DNA from: Rudanella paleaurantiibacter
GTDB taxonomy: Bacteria > Bacteroidota > Bacteroidia > Cytophagales > Spirosomataceae
Assembly: GCF_009184635.1 (NCBI RefSeq)
Contig: NZ_WELI01000005.1
Coordinates: forward strand, 248,001-312,000
DNA length: 64,000 nt
Direction: 5' to 3'
The notes below the pieces were generated by a model. That model did no database searches and was not told the origin of the DNA. It saw nothing but the letters and a program-made list of their open reading frames with translations. The first letter of the stretch is position 1; every line of letters starts with the position of its first letter. The position numbers and the translations under genes were made by a program. Of this stretch, positions 31,831-40,272 are shown piece by piece.

Positions 31831-32835
31831 CTACTTCCTTTCTTCGAGTAGTGCGATCAGTTTATGGATTGGCGCATTCAATAGCCGCCTTACTCGCTTG
31901 TAACGCATTACCTTGGGCGGTTTTATGTACACACAAGGGTATTTGCGATACCGGTCATTGTGGTTAGCCAGCAAACTGGTCCGGTAAATTTCGAACAGCG
32001 GGCGCATATCGGGGCGCTGCCGCTCGGGTACAGCCCCTACAAACGTGTACCGGGTCTGGTATTTCGAAATCTCGTCGGGTTTGTACGGATCGTACCCACT
32101 GAAATGGAAAAACTGGAGGGGCTCGTCGCCGTTAATCATCCATGTTTCGCCCGACTGACTCGCCTGCCGTTCGTGCAGGTTCCAGTAGGCCACATTATAG
32201 CCCCGATGCTTTTCAATCCAGACGTTCTGGTGGTACACCGGTGCAAAATTAACCCAATGCTGATCGACAAACAGGCCCGCACAGAGGTCGATACGGCACT
32301 CGTACACAAGCCGTTCTTTCCACCAGTTTACAAAGGTACGGGCTTCGGCGCTGTTACTGAGTCCAATAAAACCGAGGTTGAAAATACCTGTACCCAGGTG
32401 ATGCTGCTCATTGGGGCGCTCCCAGTCGGGGGTGGGCGCACAGGTATGCGGAGTGAGTACCATACTGTAGGTGTCCAGATGGTTTTCGAGCCGGGTCAGG
32501 GGTTGAAATACAATGATGTCCGGGTCGAAATAGATCACCTTGTCGTATCGGGGCGACGACTGGTAAAAATAATCAATGAAGAAGGGCTTCACGGCCGTAT
32601 TCAGTTCGGTAATATCGTACCGGTCGCACATGGCTTCAAAATCGGGAATCCCGATTTTGGCCACCTCGATCATAGGAAAGTCAGGGACCAGATCTGGTGA
32701 GAGATTGGCCGCAGCCAGATCATCAACTAACCCAATGATATACGTCCAATCCGGATTGGTACGTCGTAATGAATCGCCCAGGGTACGCGCCTGAGCCAGA
32801 TAATTGACAGAACAAATTGTAAATGCGAGGGTCAT
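31831..32835 (-). CDS. GT8-like glycosyltransferase
   Basis: 334 residues. The GT-A fold is indicated by 'FTICSVNYLAQARTLGDSL', 'TELNTAVKPFFIDYFYQSSP' and the metal-binding D104-P-D106 in 'KVIYFDPDIIVFQPLTR'. 'GTGIFNLGFIGLSNSAEA' and 'FVDQHWVNFAPVYHQNVWI' follow. It is clearly related to the gene at 27902-28876, where the second Asp is Asn. Two copies in one cluster suggest duplication followed by divergence. Its donor is unknown. Confidence 0.78.
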   Translation of the reverse strand: MTLAFTICSVNYLAQARTLGDSLRRTNPDWTYIIGLVDDLAAANLSPDLVPDFPMIEVAKIGIPDFEAMCDRYDITELNTAVKPFFIDYFYQSSPRYDKVIYFDPDIIVFQPLTRLENHLDTYSMVLTPHTCAPTPDWERPNEQHHLGTGIFNLGFIGLSNSAEARTFVNWWKERLVYECRIDLCAGLFVDQHWVNFAPVYHQNVWIEKHRGYNVAYWNLHERQASQSGETWMINGDEPLQFFHFSGYDPYKPDEISKYQTRYTFVGAVPERQRPDMRPLFEIYRTSLLANHNDRYRKYPCVYIKPPKVMRYKRVRRLLNAPIHKLIALLEERK

Positions 32836-32887
32836 GAAAAGAGGTCTGAATTCGCAAACGAAGTCGAGCCGGCAGTCGGGTTAACCC

Positions 32888-34009
32888 TTATTCCGTTGGG
32901 TGCTCTCTTCGGCGATCGGTTGGTGTGTTTTTGTACGAAAAATACTGTTTCAGCGAGTTAATCGGCTTCTCAAACGCATACCATGATACGCTGGCTACCG
33001 CAATGAGCACCGCCAAACTGAATGCCCGATGCCCCCAATACCCTAAATCAGGTACATGCCCGCGTAGCAGCCGGTTCATCACCCGCAACACAAACGGCAC
33101 AATATAACCCGGAACAATCATATGGAATACATACAGACCGTAACTGATTCGGCCTATGTATTGTAGGGCACCGTTATCGAGCACGCTACCCACGCCCCCC
33201 TTGAACCCAAAACTGGCTCCTACCACGAGGTAAAGGGCCAGTACGGAAATGATAAATCGCTCAAACAACACCACTGCAATATGGTCGTCGGGCAGAAACA
33301 GTAAAACACCCATCAGCACCAGTGCCACCCCAGCCGCGCCATTTAGCACCGACCGAAACCGAGCTATTTGGTCCGTTGCCTGCATGGTAACCCAGGCCCA
33401 AAGTGCACCTAAACCGAACGAGTCAAGATTGGCCGGAGTCAGCACCCCGTCCAGATCGCCCTGACTGTAGCCGTAGGCCCGAAACAGAATACCTGCCGCA
33501 ACCATACCCGCTATAACACCCACCAGCCGCCGGGATGGTAACAACAACACTACCCACGGCCACACCAGATACAACTGTTCTTCAACGCCCAGCGTCCAGA
33601 AAGGTGATAGCAGGTCGGCCCAGTTACCGGTTTGGTGAAGCAGAATATTGTAGCCGTACAGATAGTAATACAACGGCCGTTCGTCGATGTCGGAGGCTTC
33701 GGGAATCAGGAGCCAAACGGCCGTAATGACCAGGTAATACAACGGAAAAATCCGCAGCGCCCGCCTGATAAAGAAGTTCCGATACGTATTGCCCAGCGTA
33801 CTGGTTCCTGCCTGAATAGAGGCCCGGTTGGTAAGCAGAATACGCGTAATGAGGAATCCGCTGATCACAAAAAACACCATCACCCCAATGGTACCGTTGG
33901 GCAACCAGTTGATACCAGTACCGGTCGGAAACCAGTGATAAATAATCACCAACGCCACCGCAAACGTGCGGAGGGCGTCGAGTTGGGGCATATGTCCGAG
34001 ATTCTTCAA
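32888..34009 (-). CDS. Acyltransferase family 3 membrane protein
   Basis: 373 residues, about ten membrane helices. The N-terminus has the OafA-like pattern MPQLDALRTFAVALVIIYHW, with the conserved His of the acyl-binding site, and 'IGVMVFFVISGFLITRILL'. 'SPFWTLGVEEQLYLVWPWVV' and 'LQYIGRISYGLYVFHMIVPG' are also typical. It probably acetylates a sugar of the surface glycan at the inner membrane. The C-terminal tail is hydrophilic. The start is a TTG at 34009 or an ATG at 33991; similar proteins extend slightly before 'PQLD', so the longer form is kept. Confidence 0.85.
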   Translation of the reverse strand: MKNLGHMPQLDALRTFAVALVIIYHWFPTGTGINWLPNGTIGVMVFFVISGFLITRILLTNRASIQAGTSTLGNTYRNFFIRRALRIFPLYYLVITAVWLLIPEASDIDERPLYYYLYGYNILLHQTGNWADLLSPFWTLGVEEQLYLVWPWVVLLLPSRRLVGVIAGMVAAGILFRAYGYSQGDLDGVLTPANLDSFGLGALWAWVTMQATDQIARFRSVLNGAAGVALVLMGVLLFLPDDHIAVVLFERFIISVLALYLVVGASFGFKGGVGSVLDNGALQYIGRISYGLYVFHMIVPGYIVPFVLRVMNRLLRGHVPDLGYWGHRAFSLAVLIAVASVSWYAFEKPINSLKQYFSYKNTPTDRRREHPTE

Positions 34010-34066
34010 CGAGCGCGTAATCGACTTGGGGTTATAACAGGCAATTTCTGGTTTTTCAGTATTTGC

Positions 34067-35260
34067 TCACCTATTCAGTAGCTTCGTGAATAGATTAAGT
34101 AACACCGTGACCCCTTGCTCAGCAGGATGCCGTTCGAGGACTTTTTCGCGTAACCGTTGCCCTAACTGCCGGGCCTGCTCGGGCGCTTCGGCCAGGGCGA
34201 CTATGGCGCGGGCCATGGCGTCAACGTGCAGGTAATGCACTACTACGCCCGCGTCGGTCTCAACCAATTCGGGCGAGCCACCCGCCCCCGCAAAACATAC
34301 TACGGGCACCTCGCACAGGCCCGCTTCGAGAACAACCAGCGGGTACGGGTCCTCGCGCGAAGTGAGCGCAAACATACTAAAGCGACTCATGTACTGAAGC
34401 ACATCGGGCGTCGGCTCCAAAAAGTGAACTCGCTCGGTAAGCCAGGCTTTTTGCACATCGAGCCAGAGTTCGTCGCGGTACGGCCCTTTGGGCATCCCTA
34501 CCCATACAAAGTAAATAGGCACAGCCGGGGCCAGGTTAGCCACTAAACGAGCCAGCAACACAAACAAGTCGTTGCCTTTGCGCCATTCGGCATTGCCACA
34601 GCCGCCCACCAGAATAGCGTCGGGTGGAATACCCAACTGCCGGATCAGTCCGGCACCGTCGGCTTCGCGCGCCCGGTCGACGTTCTGAACCAGCGTAGGC
34701 GTATCTATGAGCGTAAACAGGGTAATCCGGGCCGGGTCGAAGCTGTGCGATTCGATGTAATAATTGGCCGTTGCCTTCGACACAGCCAGCATATGCGTGG
34801 TCCGGGCGAGCAAATAGCGTAGTTCATCGGGTTGGGTGTACATCTGCACCGACATAGCCAGTTCGTGCACAAACGTAACCACCGGCACCTTCGGCGAAAG
34901 ATTCAACTGACCGAACCAACGGGCGCTCGTTACGGTATTAACTAACACCAGATCAACGCCATCCAGGTTAAGCTCCTGCCGGAGGGCAGCCTGCCGGGCA
35001 GTCTGCTGCTTGCGATAGCGGCTTTCCCAAACGCCCAGCTTGCCCAGCACCTTATCGGCCAAGGGCCCTACCACATGGTCAGGCTCGGCTGGCCAGATGG
35101 TTACGGGGGCCAACGCCTGGTATTCGGCCAGTAACGGCCCTCCCTCACCCAAAAGCAGGCGCATGGTTACGTTTTGTGCACGCAACAGGCGCATGAGTTG
35201 CAGCAGTACCAGCTGTGCGCCGGCCCGGTTGGCATCGTGTCCTATTAACAGTAGGTTCAT
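34067..35260 (-). CDS. Glycosyltransferase family 4 with DX7E motif
   Basis: 397 residues from ATG at 35260 (MNLLLIGHDANRAGAQLVLL); the upstream frame to 35362 encodes only the intergenic repeat. GT-B marks: 'GHDANRAGAQLVLLQLMRLL', 'VDLVLVNTVTSARWFGQLNL', 'GNAEWRKGNDLFVLLARLV', and 'TSREDPYPLVVLEAGLCEV'. In the last, the usual first Glu of EX7E is Asp. The N-terminal half is near to group-1 transferases that act on surface glycans. Donor unknown. Confidence 0.85.
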   Translation of the reverse strand: MNLLLIGHDANRAGAQLVLLQLMRLLRAQNVTMRLLLGEGGPLLAEYQALAPVTIWPAEPDHVVGPLADKVLGKLGVWESRYRKQQTARQAALRQELNLDGVDLVLVNTVTSARWFGQLNLSPKVPVVTFVHELAMSVQMYTQPDELRYLLARTTHMLAVSKATANYYIESHSFDPARITLFTLIDTPTLVQNVDRAREADGAGLIRQLGIPPDAILVGGCGNAEWRKGNDLFVLLARLVANLAPAVPIYFVWVGMPKGPYRDELWLDVQKAWLTERVHFLEPTPDVLQYMSRFSMFALTSREDPYPLVVLEAGLCEVPVVCFAGAGGSPELVETDAGVVVHYLHVDAMARAIVALAEAPEQARQLGQRLREKVLERHPAEQGVTVLLNLFTKLLNR

Positions 35261-35272
35261 AGAGTCAGTAGC

Positions 35273-35353
35273 AGTAGGCAGAATGCAGTAGCAGTAGGCA
35301 GTGGCAGTAGCTGACGCACAAATACTGCCTACTGCTACTGCATTCTGCCTACT
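35273..35353. repeat. Perfect 30-base inverted repeat made of CAGTAGGCAG words
   Basis: 35273-35302 and 35324-35353 are exact inverted copies, separated by 21 bases. Each arm carries AGTAGGCA or CAGTAG words twice. It occupies the whole 98-base gap between two same-strand genes and is expected to form a very stable hairpin in RNA. Confidence 0.85.
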
Positions 35354-35358
35354 ACCAC

Positions 35359-36012
35359 TCAATACGTTTCGTAGCTTGGTTTTGGGAGTTTTTTGGGCGG
35401 ATTACCAATGTACACTCCCCACGGCTCAGAGTCTTTGTAAAGTGCCGAGGCCATACCGAGTAGCGTGCCCTCAGCCACATTCAGGTAGTCGCGGATAGTG
35501 CTGTTAACTCCGAAAAAACTATATGACCCGATATGGCAGTGCCCCGACATAACCACGTGCGAGGTAAAAAAGACGTGGTCATCGATCCGACCGTGGTGAC
35601 CAATGTGATTCCCACTCCAGAGCACTACATTGTTGCCAATGGTGGTAAACGGCTGAATGGTATTGTCTTCCAGAATAAAGCAGTTCTCGCCGATTTCGTT
35701 GCCAAAGTGCGTTGCTTTAGAGCTGATGTACGAAATAAACGGATACCCTTTCGCTTTCGCTTCCAGATACACCCGCTCCCGGTTTTTGTTCATACCGCGC
35801 CCGGTCATAGGCGCAAAAAAATGATATTCGCCCGGCGTAAATACCGTTTCTACATCTTCGAAAGCCACCACCGGAAGCCCCCGAAACTCCGTACTGTTCA
35901 TGTACTCCCGGTTGACGGTAAACGCGACTACCTCGTGCTCGGAGTCGTGCGTCAGGTAGAAGTGGGCCAGTTCGGCCGTGTCCAGAATTCCAAAGATGAC
36001 TACTTTTGCCAT
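35359..36012 (-). CDS. PglD/NeuD-like sugar acyltransferase
   Basis: 217 residues. The N-terminal 85 residues form a Rossmann-like PglB-type domain ('MAKVVIFGILDTAELAHFYL' and EVVAFTVNREYM). From about residue 110 comes a left-handed beta helix with hexapeptide spacing ('IGENCFILEDNTIQPFTTIG', 'GHHGRIDDHVFFTSHVVMSG'). His near 'NHIGHHGRI' is a likely catalytic base. 'WGVYIGNPPKKLP' closes the protein. It would N- or O-acylate an amino sugar and pairs logically with the DegT aminotransferase at 39040. Confidence 0.85.
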   Translation of the reverse strand: MAKVVIFGILDTAELAHFYLTHDSEHEVVAFTVNREYMNSTEFRGLPVVAFEDVETVFTPGEYHFFAPMTGRGMNKNRERVYLEAKAKGYPFISYISSKATHFGNEIGENCFILEDNTIQPFTTIGNNVVLWSGNHIGHHGRIDDHVFFTSHVVMSGHCHIGSYSFFGVNSTIRDYLNVAEGTLLGMASALYKDSEPWGVYIGNPPKKLPKPSYETY

Positions 36013-36114
36013 ACGTTTTTGAGCGAATTAGCGGTTGAGCAGACCGTCGGGCGGCCCCAATTATTCTCTGTGTCAGGCAGGTATCGTACTTGTCACACCT
36101 AACCTGAATAGCAC

Positions 36115-36813
36115 TTACACCAGTTCAAAAGCACCGAACATAGCCCGAACATCGTTAACGTTGTTGACCATCAGGATATCCAGAATCGACAGCCAAGGTA
36201 CAAACTCTGGGGCTTGCTGCGTGTACTCTACTCGTTTTGACTGGATAAAACTCAGTTGGACACCCGCATCAGCAAATCGCTGCCGATCGTACAACTCCTG
36301 CCCACCAATCGGATTAATGTAATGAGTGGCTCCCTCCTGCCCACAAATATCCAGAATCCGCTCCTGTGCTTTCAGGTGGCCATTTTCGTAAATCGTTGAC
36401 GACGGAATCAGGGCCGTTGTAATGTCGAGGTAAGCCGTCAGTTCGGTGAAGCTGTGAAAGATGTAGTCGGCGATATTGTCGGCCTCAAAATTCACAATCC
36501 GCTCCAGCATGGGCATTACATCCTCGTAATGCGACGCTTTCCGGTAACTCTGTTCTACCGTTTTGAGCAGCTTACCGCGCCATTTCGGGTCACTGCTGAG
36601 CGCTATTTCCCGGATGGTTTTGTTCTGGCTTGCTCCCTGCAACGGCACTGTAAACAGGTGTTCTTTCCCCCCAACCAGCATTCGGTTACGGTTTACCCAA
36701 CCCCGGTTAATAAAGGCCACATCATCATAAAACACAAACTTGTCAACCGTATTCATCAGTTGTAAATACCCGATGTACGGCAAAAAGTAGGGTTGCATGA
36801 TGGCAAGAGTCAT
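36115..36813 (-). CDS. WbqC family protein
   Basis: 232 residues. 'MTLAIMQPYFLPYIGYLQLM', 'DKFVFYDDVAFINRGWVNRN' and 'HLFTVPLQGASQNKTIREI' are the WbqC signature. 'GATHYINPIGGQELYDRQRF' and 'LSFIQSKRVEYTQQAPEFVP' are also conserved. WbqC-like proteins lie in O-antigen clusters near amino-sugar genes, and their activity is not well defined. It is separated from the upstream gene by a terminator, suggesting its own promoter. Confidence 0.88.
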   Translation of the reverse strand: MTLAIMQPYFLPYIGYLQLMNTVDKFVFYDDVAFINRGWVNRNRMLVGGKEHLFTVPLQGASQNKTIREIALSSDPKWRGKLLKTVEQSYRKASHYEDVMPMLERIVNFEADNIADYIFHSFTELTAYLDITTALIPSSTIYENGHLKAQERILDICGQEGATHYINPIGGQELYDRQRFADAGVQLSFIQSKRVEYTQQAPEFVPWLSILDILMVNNVNDVRAMFGAFELV

Positions 36814-36842
36814 GAGATACTGAGTTTGGGGATTGGAGTATG

Positions 36843-36871
36843 AAAAACCCGTTGATGCGGCATCGACGGGT
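36843..36871 (-). terminator. Rho-independent terminator after the 711-residue membrane protein gene
   Basis: On the minus strand ACCCGTCGATG and CATCAACGGGT pair (one C-A mismatch) around a CCG loop, followed by a T-run. It begins 16 bases after the stop of the upstream gene (36887) and would divide the polysaccharide cluster into two transcription units. Confidence 0.8.
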
Positions 36872-36886
36872 CTTATCCACTCGAAA

Positions 36887-39022
36887 CTACTTCAATTTTC
36901 GCAGGTAATAATCTTCGCCCGGCACCACTACATTATGGGTCATGGTGGTATCGGTGCCCAGCCGGATATCGCCGGGTTGGGGCTTTATCACGCTGCTGGC
37001 AAAAAAGAGATAACTCGCTTCTTTCGGAATAGGCTGCACCCCACGCTCAAACGGGTTGATCGGAATGAGTCGCCGTTGGAGCCGGGGGCCGTACAGCGGG
37101 TACTCATAATCGTCGTTAATGGTACCTAAAGCTACGGTTGCCGTGTCGGGCACCATATCGTCGAAGCGCTTGTACGGCACATAAATATCAGGCCGCCCGA
37201 TGGTCATCACCCGAACGCGGTCGGCTTCAAATGCTGATGGAAACTCACGCCAGGCAAACGGCAACGCCCGAATGTTAAGAAACACGCAGAGCAGCGCCGA
37301 AAGACACCCGAGCAGAACAACCCCACCCACATAGGCTTTCCCTACCAATCGGCCCGGCACGTCGACCCGGATGTTGGGCGCCAGAAACAGCAATGACAGG
37401 AAAGTAACGCCAAACAGACCCGTTTCGATAAAATAACGCCCTTTGAAGGGATCATAAGGGGCGGAGTACGACAGGGCGATAAAATGCAGCAACAGGGCCG
37501 CTCCCAGAAACAGGTGCGGAATAGAGCGCACAATCGACAATCCTACCAGAAAAATAAGCGGAAAAATGAGCGCGAAGCCGATAACTCCCCAATACGGGTT
37601 GGCGTTGTAAAACACAAACCGGCGGTCGAACGCAAACGGCTGGATAGAGAAATCCGTCACCTCGTCGAGCCGCAGGTTGAGCTTATCCTCCAGGTAGACC
37701 AAGGGCATCCGCATTACCTGATTGGCCTTGAAGCCCAGATCGGTGTTCCGAATCCCATCCAGATTGATGTGGTCGTATCCGTACCGAATCACGTTGCGGG
37801 TGCCCTGAATAATCAGGTTTTTGGTAGAGCCCGCCCGTTCAACGGATTGGTGCTTGAGCGCCGTTGGTGGCCCAATCGGGTGGCCAAAGACCTGAATATT
37901 TTTCAGGTATCCGGTGGGCAACGTCCAGATGGATACCGCCACTAGAATAGCGGCCCCCAGGCGCAACACACGCCCGAAGAATATCCCGAACGACGGAGCC
38001 CAGAACACCGTGTAGATCATAATGATAAACACAGAGGGCAACAGTAGCAGGAACGTAATTTTGTGTCCCAACGCCAGCGCAAACGCCATAGCGGCCAGCC
38101 ACAAGTACCGGTTTTCGCGCACGCCTACCCCAGCTCCTTCTGTGGCCCGACCATCCGTGGCCCGATACGAGAACAAGGCGTAGAGCAGCACGCTGAGGTA
38201 AGCCGTGAGCACAATGTCGGTTTCGGTGGTAATGGCCTGCATCAGAAAATCAGGCAGCAGGGCGTAGGCAATCGCACAGAAAATACTGGCCGACAATGAA
38301 GGGGCTTGCCCACGCAGCTGGGCCAGTCGCTGCACAATGCCAAATATGGCCACAACAGCCGTCCAGTAGCTAAGATGATGAATGAGCTTAAACGCATTCT
38401 CGAACCGACCCGTAATCAGAAACGAATAAATCTGAATGGTACAAACACTCTTGGGGTACGTATCGATATTCCAGTTTGTACCGCCAAAATGCCGCATGGT
38501 TCCGCGTTGAATGTACTGCATCACCCGGTTAAGATGCCCCGTCATGCTATCCCACTCGTTGGGCACCGTAAACAGCACCAACAGTAGGTTCGTGACTGCA
38601 ATGACGGTCAACGTCCCGATCATCGCCGAGAAAACGATTTTTGGGAAGGTAGTTAGCCCCCGGAACCAGTCGGTAAACAGGTCCCACCGGTCGGCCAATA
38701 GTTGCCGCACCGAAAACCGTAAGGGCGGGTTTGGGTCCTGCCACCGGACGAGTGTACGGAGCGCATACGCCAGAACGGTAGCCGTGATAAATACCGCGAA
38801 GCCCCAGGCCGTCGCATTGCCGGTAAGGTACAAGGCCGACAGAATCCAGCCTGCCGGAATGACACTCCCTGTAAATAGTAAAAATGACACCAGCCACCAC
38901 TCGCTCAACGACCGCCGGGCAATACCCGACGCCAGCCGACCAATGTAGCCGATGAACAGAAGAAATAAAACGTAATGCAATAGTAGCAGCGACCCGTCGA
39001 TCAGGTTAAATAGCAACACCAT
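36887..39022 (-). CDS. Large polytopic membrane protein, probable GT-C-like
   Basis: 711 residues, about 13 membrane helices and a soluble C-terminal part (from about 600). 'VLFTVPNEWDSMTGHLNRVM' and 'MRHFGGTNWNIDTYPKSVCT' lie in the first periplasmic loop, with a conserved-looking D-S and 'NWNIDTYPKS'. 'TTETDIVLTAYLSVLLYALF' and 'RYFIETGLFGVTFLSLLF' resemble lipid-linked sugar transferases (ArnT/GT39-type). 'PNEW..M..H' is a pattern seen in a set of bacterial membrane GT-C proteins. The call as a GT-C enzyme is inference. Expected to act on lipid-linked sugars. Confidence 0.6.
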   Translation of the reverse strand: MVLLFNLIDGSLLLLHYVLFLLFIGYIGRLASGIARRSLSEWWLVSFLLFTGSVIPAGWILSALYLTGNATAWGFAVFITATVLAYALRTLVRWQDPNPPLRFSVRQLLADRWDLFTDWFRGLTTFPKIVFSAMIGTLTVIAVTNLLLVLFTVPNEWDSMTGHLNRVMQYIQRGTMRHFGGTNWNIDTYPKSVCTIQIYSFLITGRFENAFKLIHHLSYWTAVVAIFGIVQRLAQLRGQAPSLSASIFCAIAYALLPDFLMQAITTETDIVLTAYLSVLLYALFSYRATDGRATEGAGVGVRENRYLWLAAMAFALALGHKITFLLLLPSVFIIMIYTVFWAPSFGIFFGRVLRLGAAILVAVSIWTLPTGYLKNIQVFGHPIGPPTALKHQSVERAGSTKNLIIQGTRNVIRYGYDHINLDGIRNTDLGFKANQVMRMPLVYLEDKLNLRLDEVTDFSIQPFAFDRRFVFYNANPYWGVIGFALIFPLIFLVGLSIVRSIPHLFLGAALLLHFIALSYSAPYDPFKGRYFIETGLFGVTFLSLLFLAPNIRVDVPGRLVGKAYVGGVVLLGCLSALLCVFLNIRALPFAWREFPSAFEADRVRVMTIGRPDIYVPYKRFDDMVPDTATVALGTINDDYEYPLYGPRLQRRLIPINPFERGVQPIPKEASYLFFASSVIKPQPGDIRLGTDTTMTHNVVVPGEDYYLRKLK

Positions 39023-39039
39023 AGATTGTCCGCAGTTCG

Positions 39040-40119
39040 TTACACATTTTCGTTGATAATCCGACTTACCCGCTCGACCTCTGCCTCGGGCAAGGCCGGA
39101 TGAAATGGCAACGATAACACCCGCAATGAATAGTCTTCGGACACAGGGCAGGCTTGCCGACTCGTGGCTGGCAAAAAGTCCAGGGTGTTGAGCGACGGGT
39201 AAAAGTACCGCCGGGGAATAATGTTATCCGCTTTGAGAGCTGCCATTACCCGCAACAGCACCGTTTCGGACTCAAACACAACGGGATAATACGCGTAATT
39301 GTAGTCTACATCCGGGCTGATGGTTGGCCGCCGGATCCGGTCAAAATTCAGCCGGGCGTCGTACCAGGAAGCCACCTGCTTTCGGTCTGCAATAAGACCG
39401 GCAACTTTAGGTAGCATCACCAGGCCCATTGCTGCATGAAACTCCGAGTTTTTGGCGTTGATACCGACACTGAAGTAGTCGTCGTTGCGATGGCCGAAGC
39501 TGCGGTAATTGTACAGCTTTCGCTCCATAACGGGGTCGTGGCACACAATACAACCACCCTCAATGGTATGAAATACCTTGGTAGCGTGGAAACTACAGGT
39601 GCTCAGGTCGCCATAACTCAGGATGGAGCGACCTTTGTAGCTTGCTCCAAACGTGTGCGCGGCATCATAAATCACTTTGAGGTTGTACCGCCGGGCAATA
39701 ACCTCGATTCTTTCAATCTGACAGGCATTCCCGTACACGTGCGTGGCCAGAATTGCCTGCGTGTTTTCGGTAATGAGCGGCTCAATAGCGTCCGGGTCGA
39801 TATTGAAATCGTCGGGGCTAATGTCAGCAAATACGGGTGTACAGTTTTCCCACAAAATGGCGTTGGTGGTAGCCACGTACGAGAACGGTGTGGTAATCAC
39901 TTCTTTGGTGATATCCAGCGCTTTCAGAGCCATCTGCAGAACAACTGTCCCGTTGGTTGTAAACTTCAGATGCTCTACACCCAAATACGCCTGCAACTGT
40001 TTCTCCAGATCTTTGACCAGCGGTCCATCGTTTGTCAATTGACCCGATGCCCAAATCCGCTTTAGCTGCTCGTAATACTCTTCTGGCTCGGGCAGGTATG
40101 ACTTAGTGACATATAGCAT
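39040..40119 (-). CDS. DegT/DnrJ/EryC1-type sugar aminotransferase
   Basis: 359 residues, PLP enzyme. 'FTTNGTVVLQMALKALDI' binds the cofactor phosphate, 'TTPFSYVATTNAILW' is the family strand, Asp152 in VIYDAAHTFGA contacts the pyridine ring, and Lys181 in 'CSFHATKVFHTIEGG' is the PLP lysine. It would transfer an amino group to a nucleotide keto-sugar (for example 3- or 4-keto-6-deoxyhexose), and the PglD-like acyltransferase at 35359 may then acylate it. The start at 40119 fits 'MLYVTKSYLPEPEEYYEQLK'. Confidence 0.9.
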   Translation of the reverse strand: MLYVTKSYLPEPEEYYEQLKRIWASGQLTNDGPLVKDLEKQLQAYLGVEHLKFTTNGTVVLQMALKALDITKEVITTPFSYVATTNAILWENCTPVFADISPDDFNIDPDAIEPLITENTQAILATHVYGNACQIERIEVIARRYNLKVIYDAAHTFGASYKGRSILSYGDLSTCSFHATKVFHTIEGGCIVCHDPVMERKLYNYRSFGHRNDDYFSVGINAKNSEFHAAMGLVMLPKVAGLIADRKQVASWYDARLNFDRIRRPTISPDVDYNYAYYPVVFESETVLLRVMAALKADNIIPRRYFYPSLNTLDFLPATSRQACPVSEDYSLRVLSLPFHPALPEAEVERVSRIINENV

Positions 40120-40272
40120 AAACAGGCATTCACCCGATTGGGCAAACCAAAAAGGCTAAAATTAAGAGGTTCGAAGTGTATGATCTTCTACGTAGACAGG
40201 CAATCCCGTCAGAAGGTGTCATTGCCCTCGTAAAAAAGGCAACATTAATCCTGATTACAACCCATACACTGC
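40120..40272 (-). other. Intergenic region between the aminotransferase and ABC exporter genes
   Basis: 153 bases. Minus-strand sequence is AT-rich near 40150-40170 (TTAATTTTAGCCTTTTTGG) and may carry a promoter for the downstream aminotransferase gene, but no clear -7 box or hairpin with T-run is visible. Confidence 0.3.

Noticed and set aside
35261-35362. N-terminal extension of the GT4 gene encoded by CAGTAGGCAG repeats
   Set aside because: It translates only the intergenic inverted repeat (Ala/Thr/Tyr/Cys-rich) and the natural GT-B start MNLLLIGHD comes after it.
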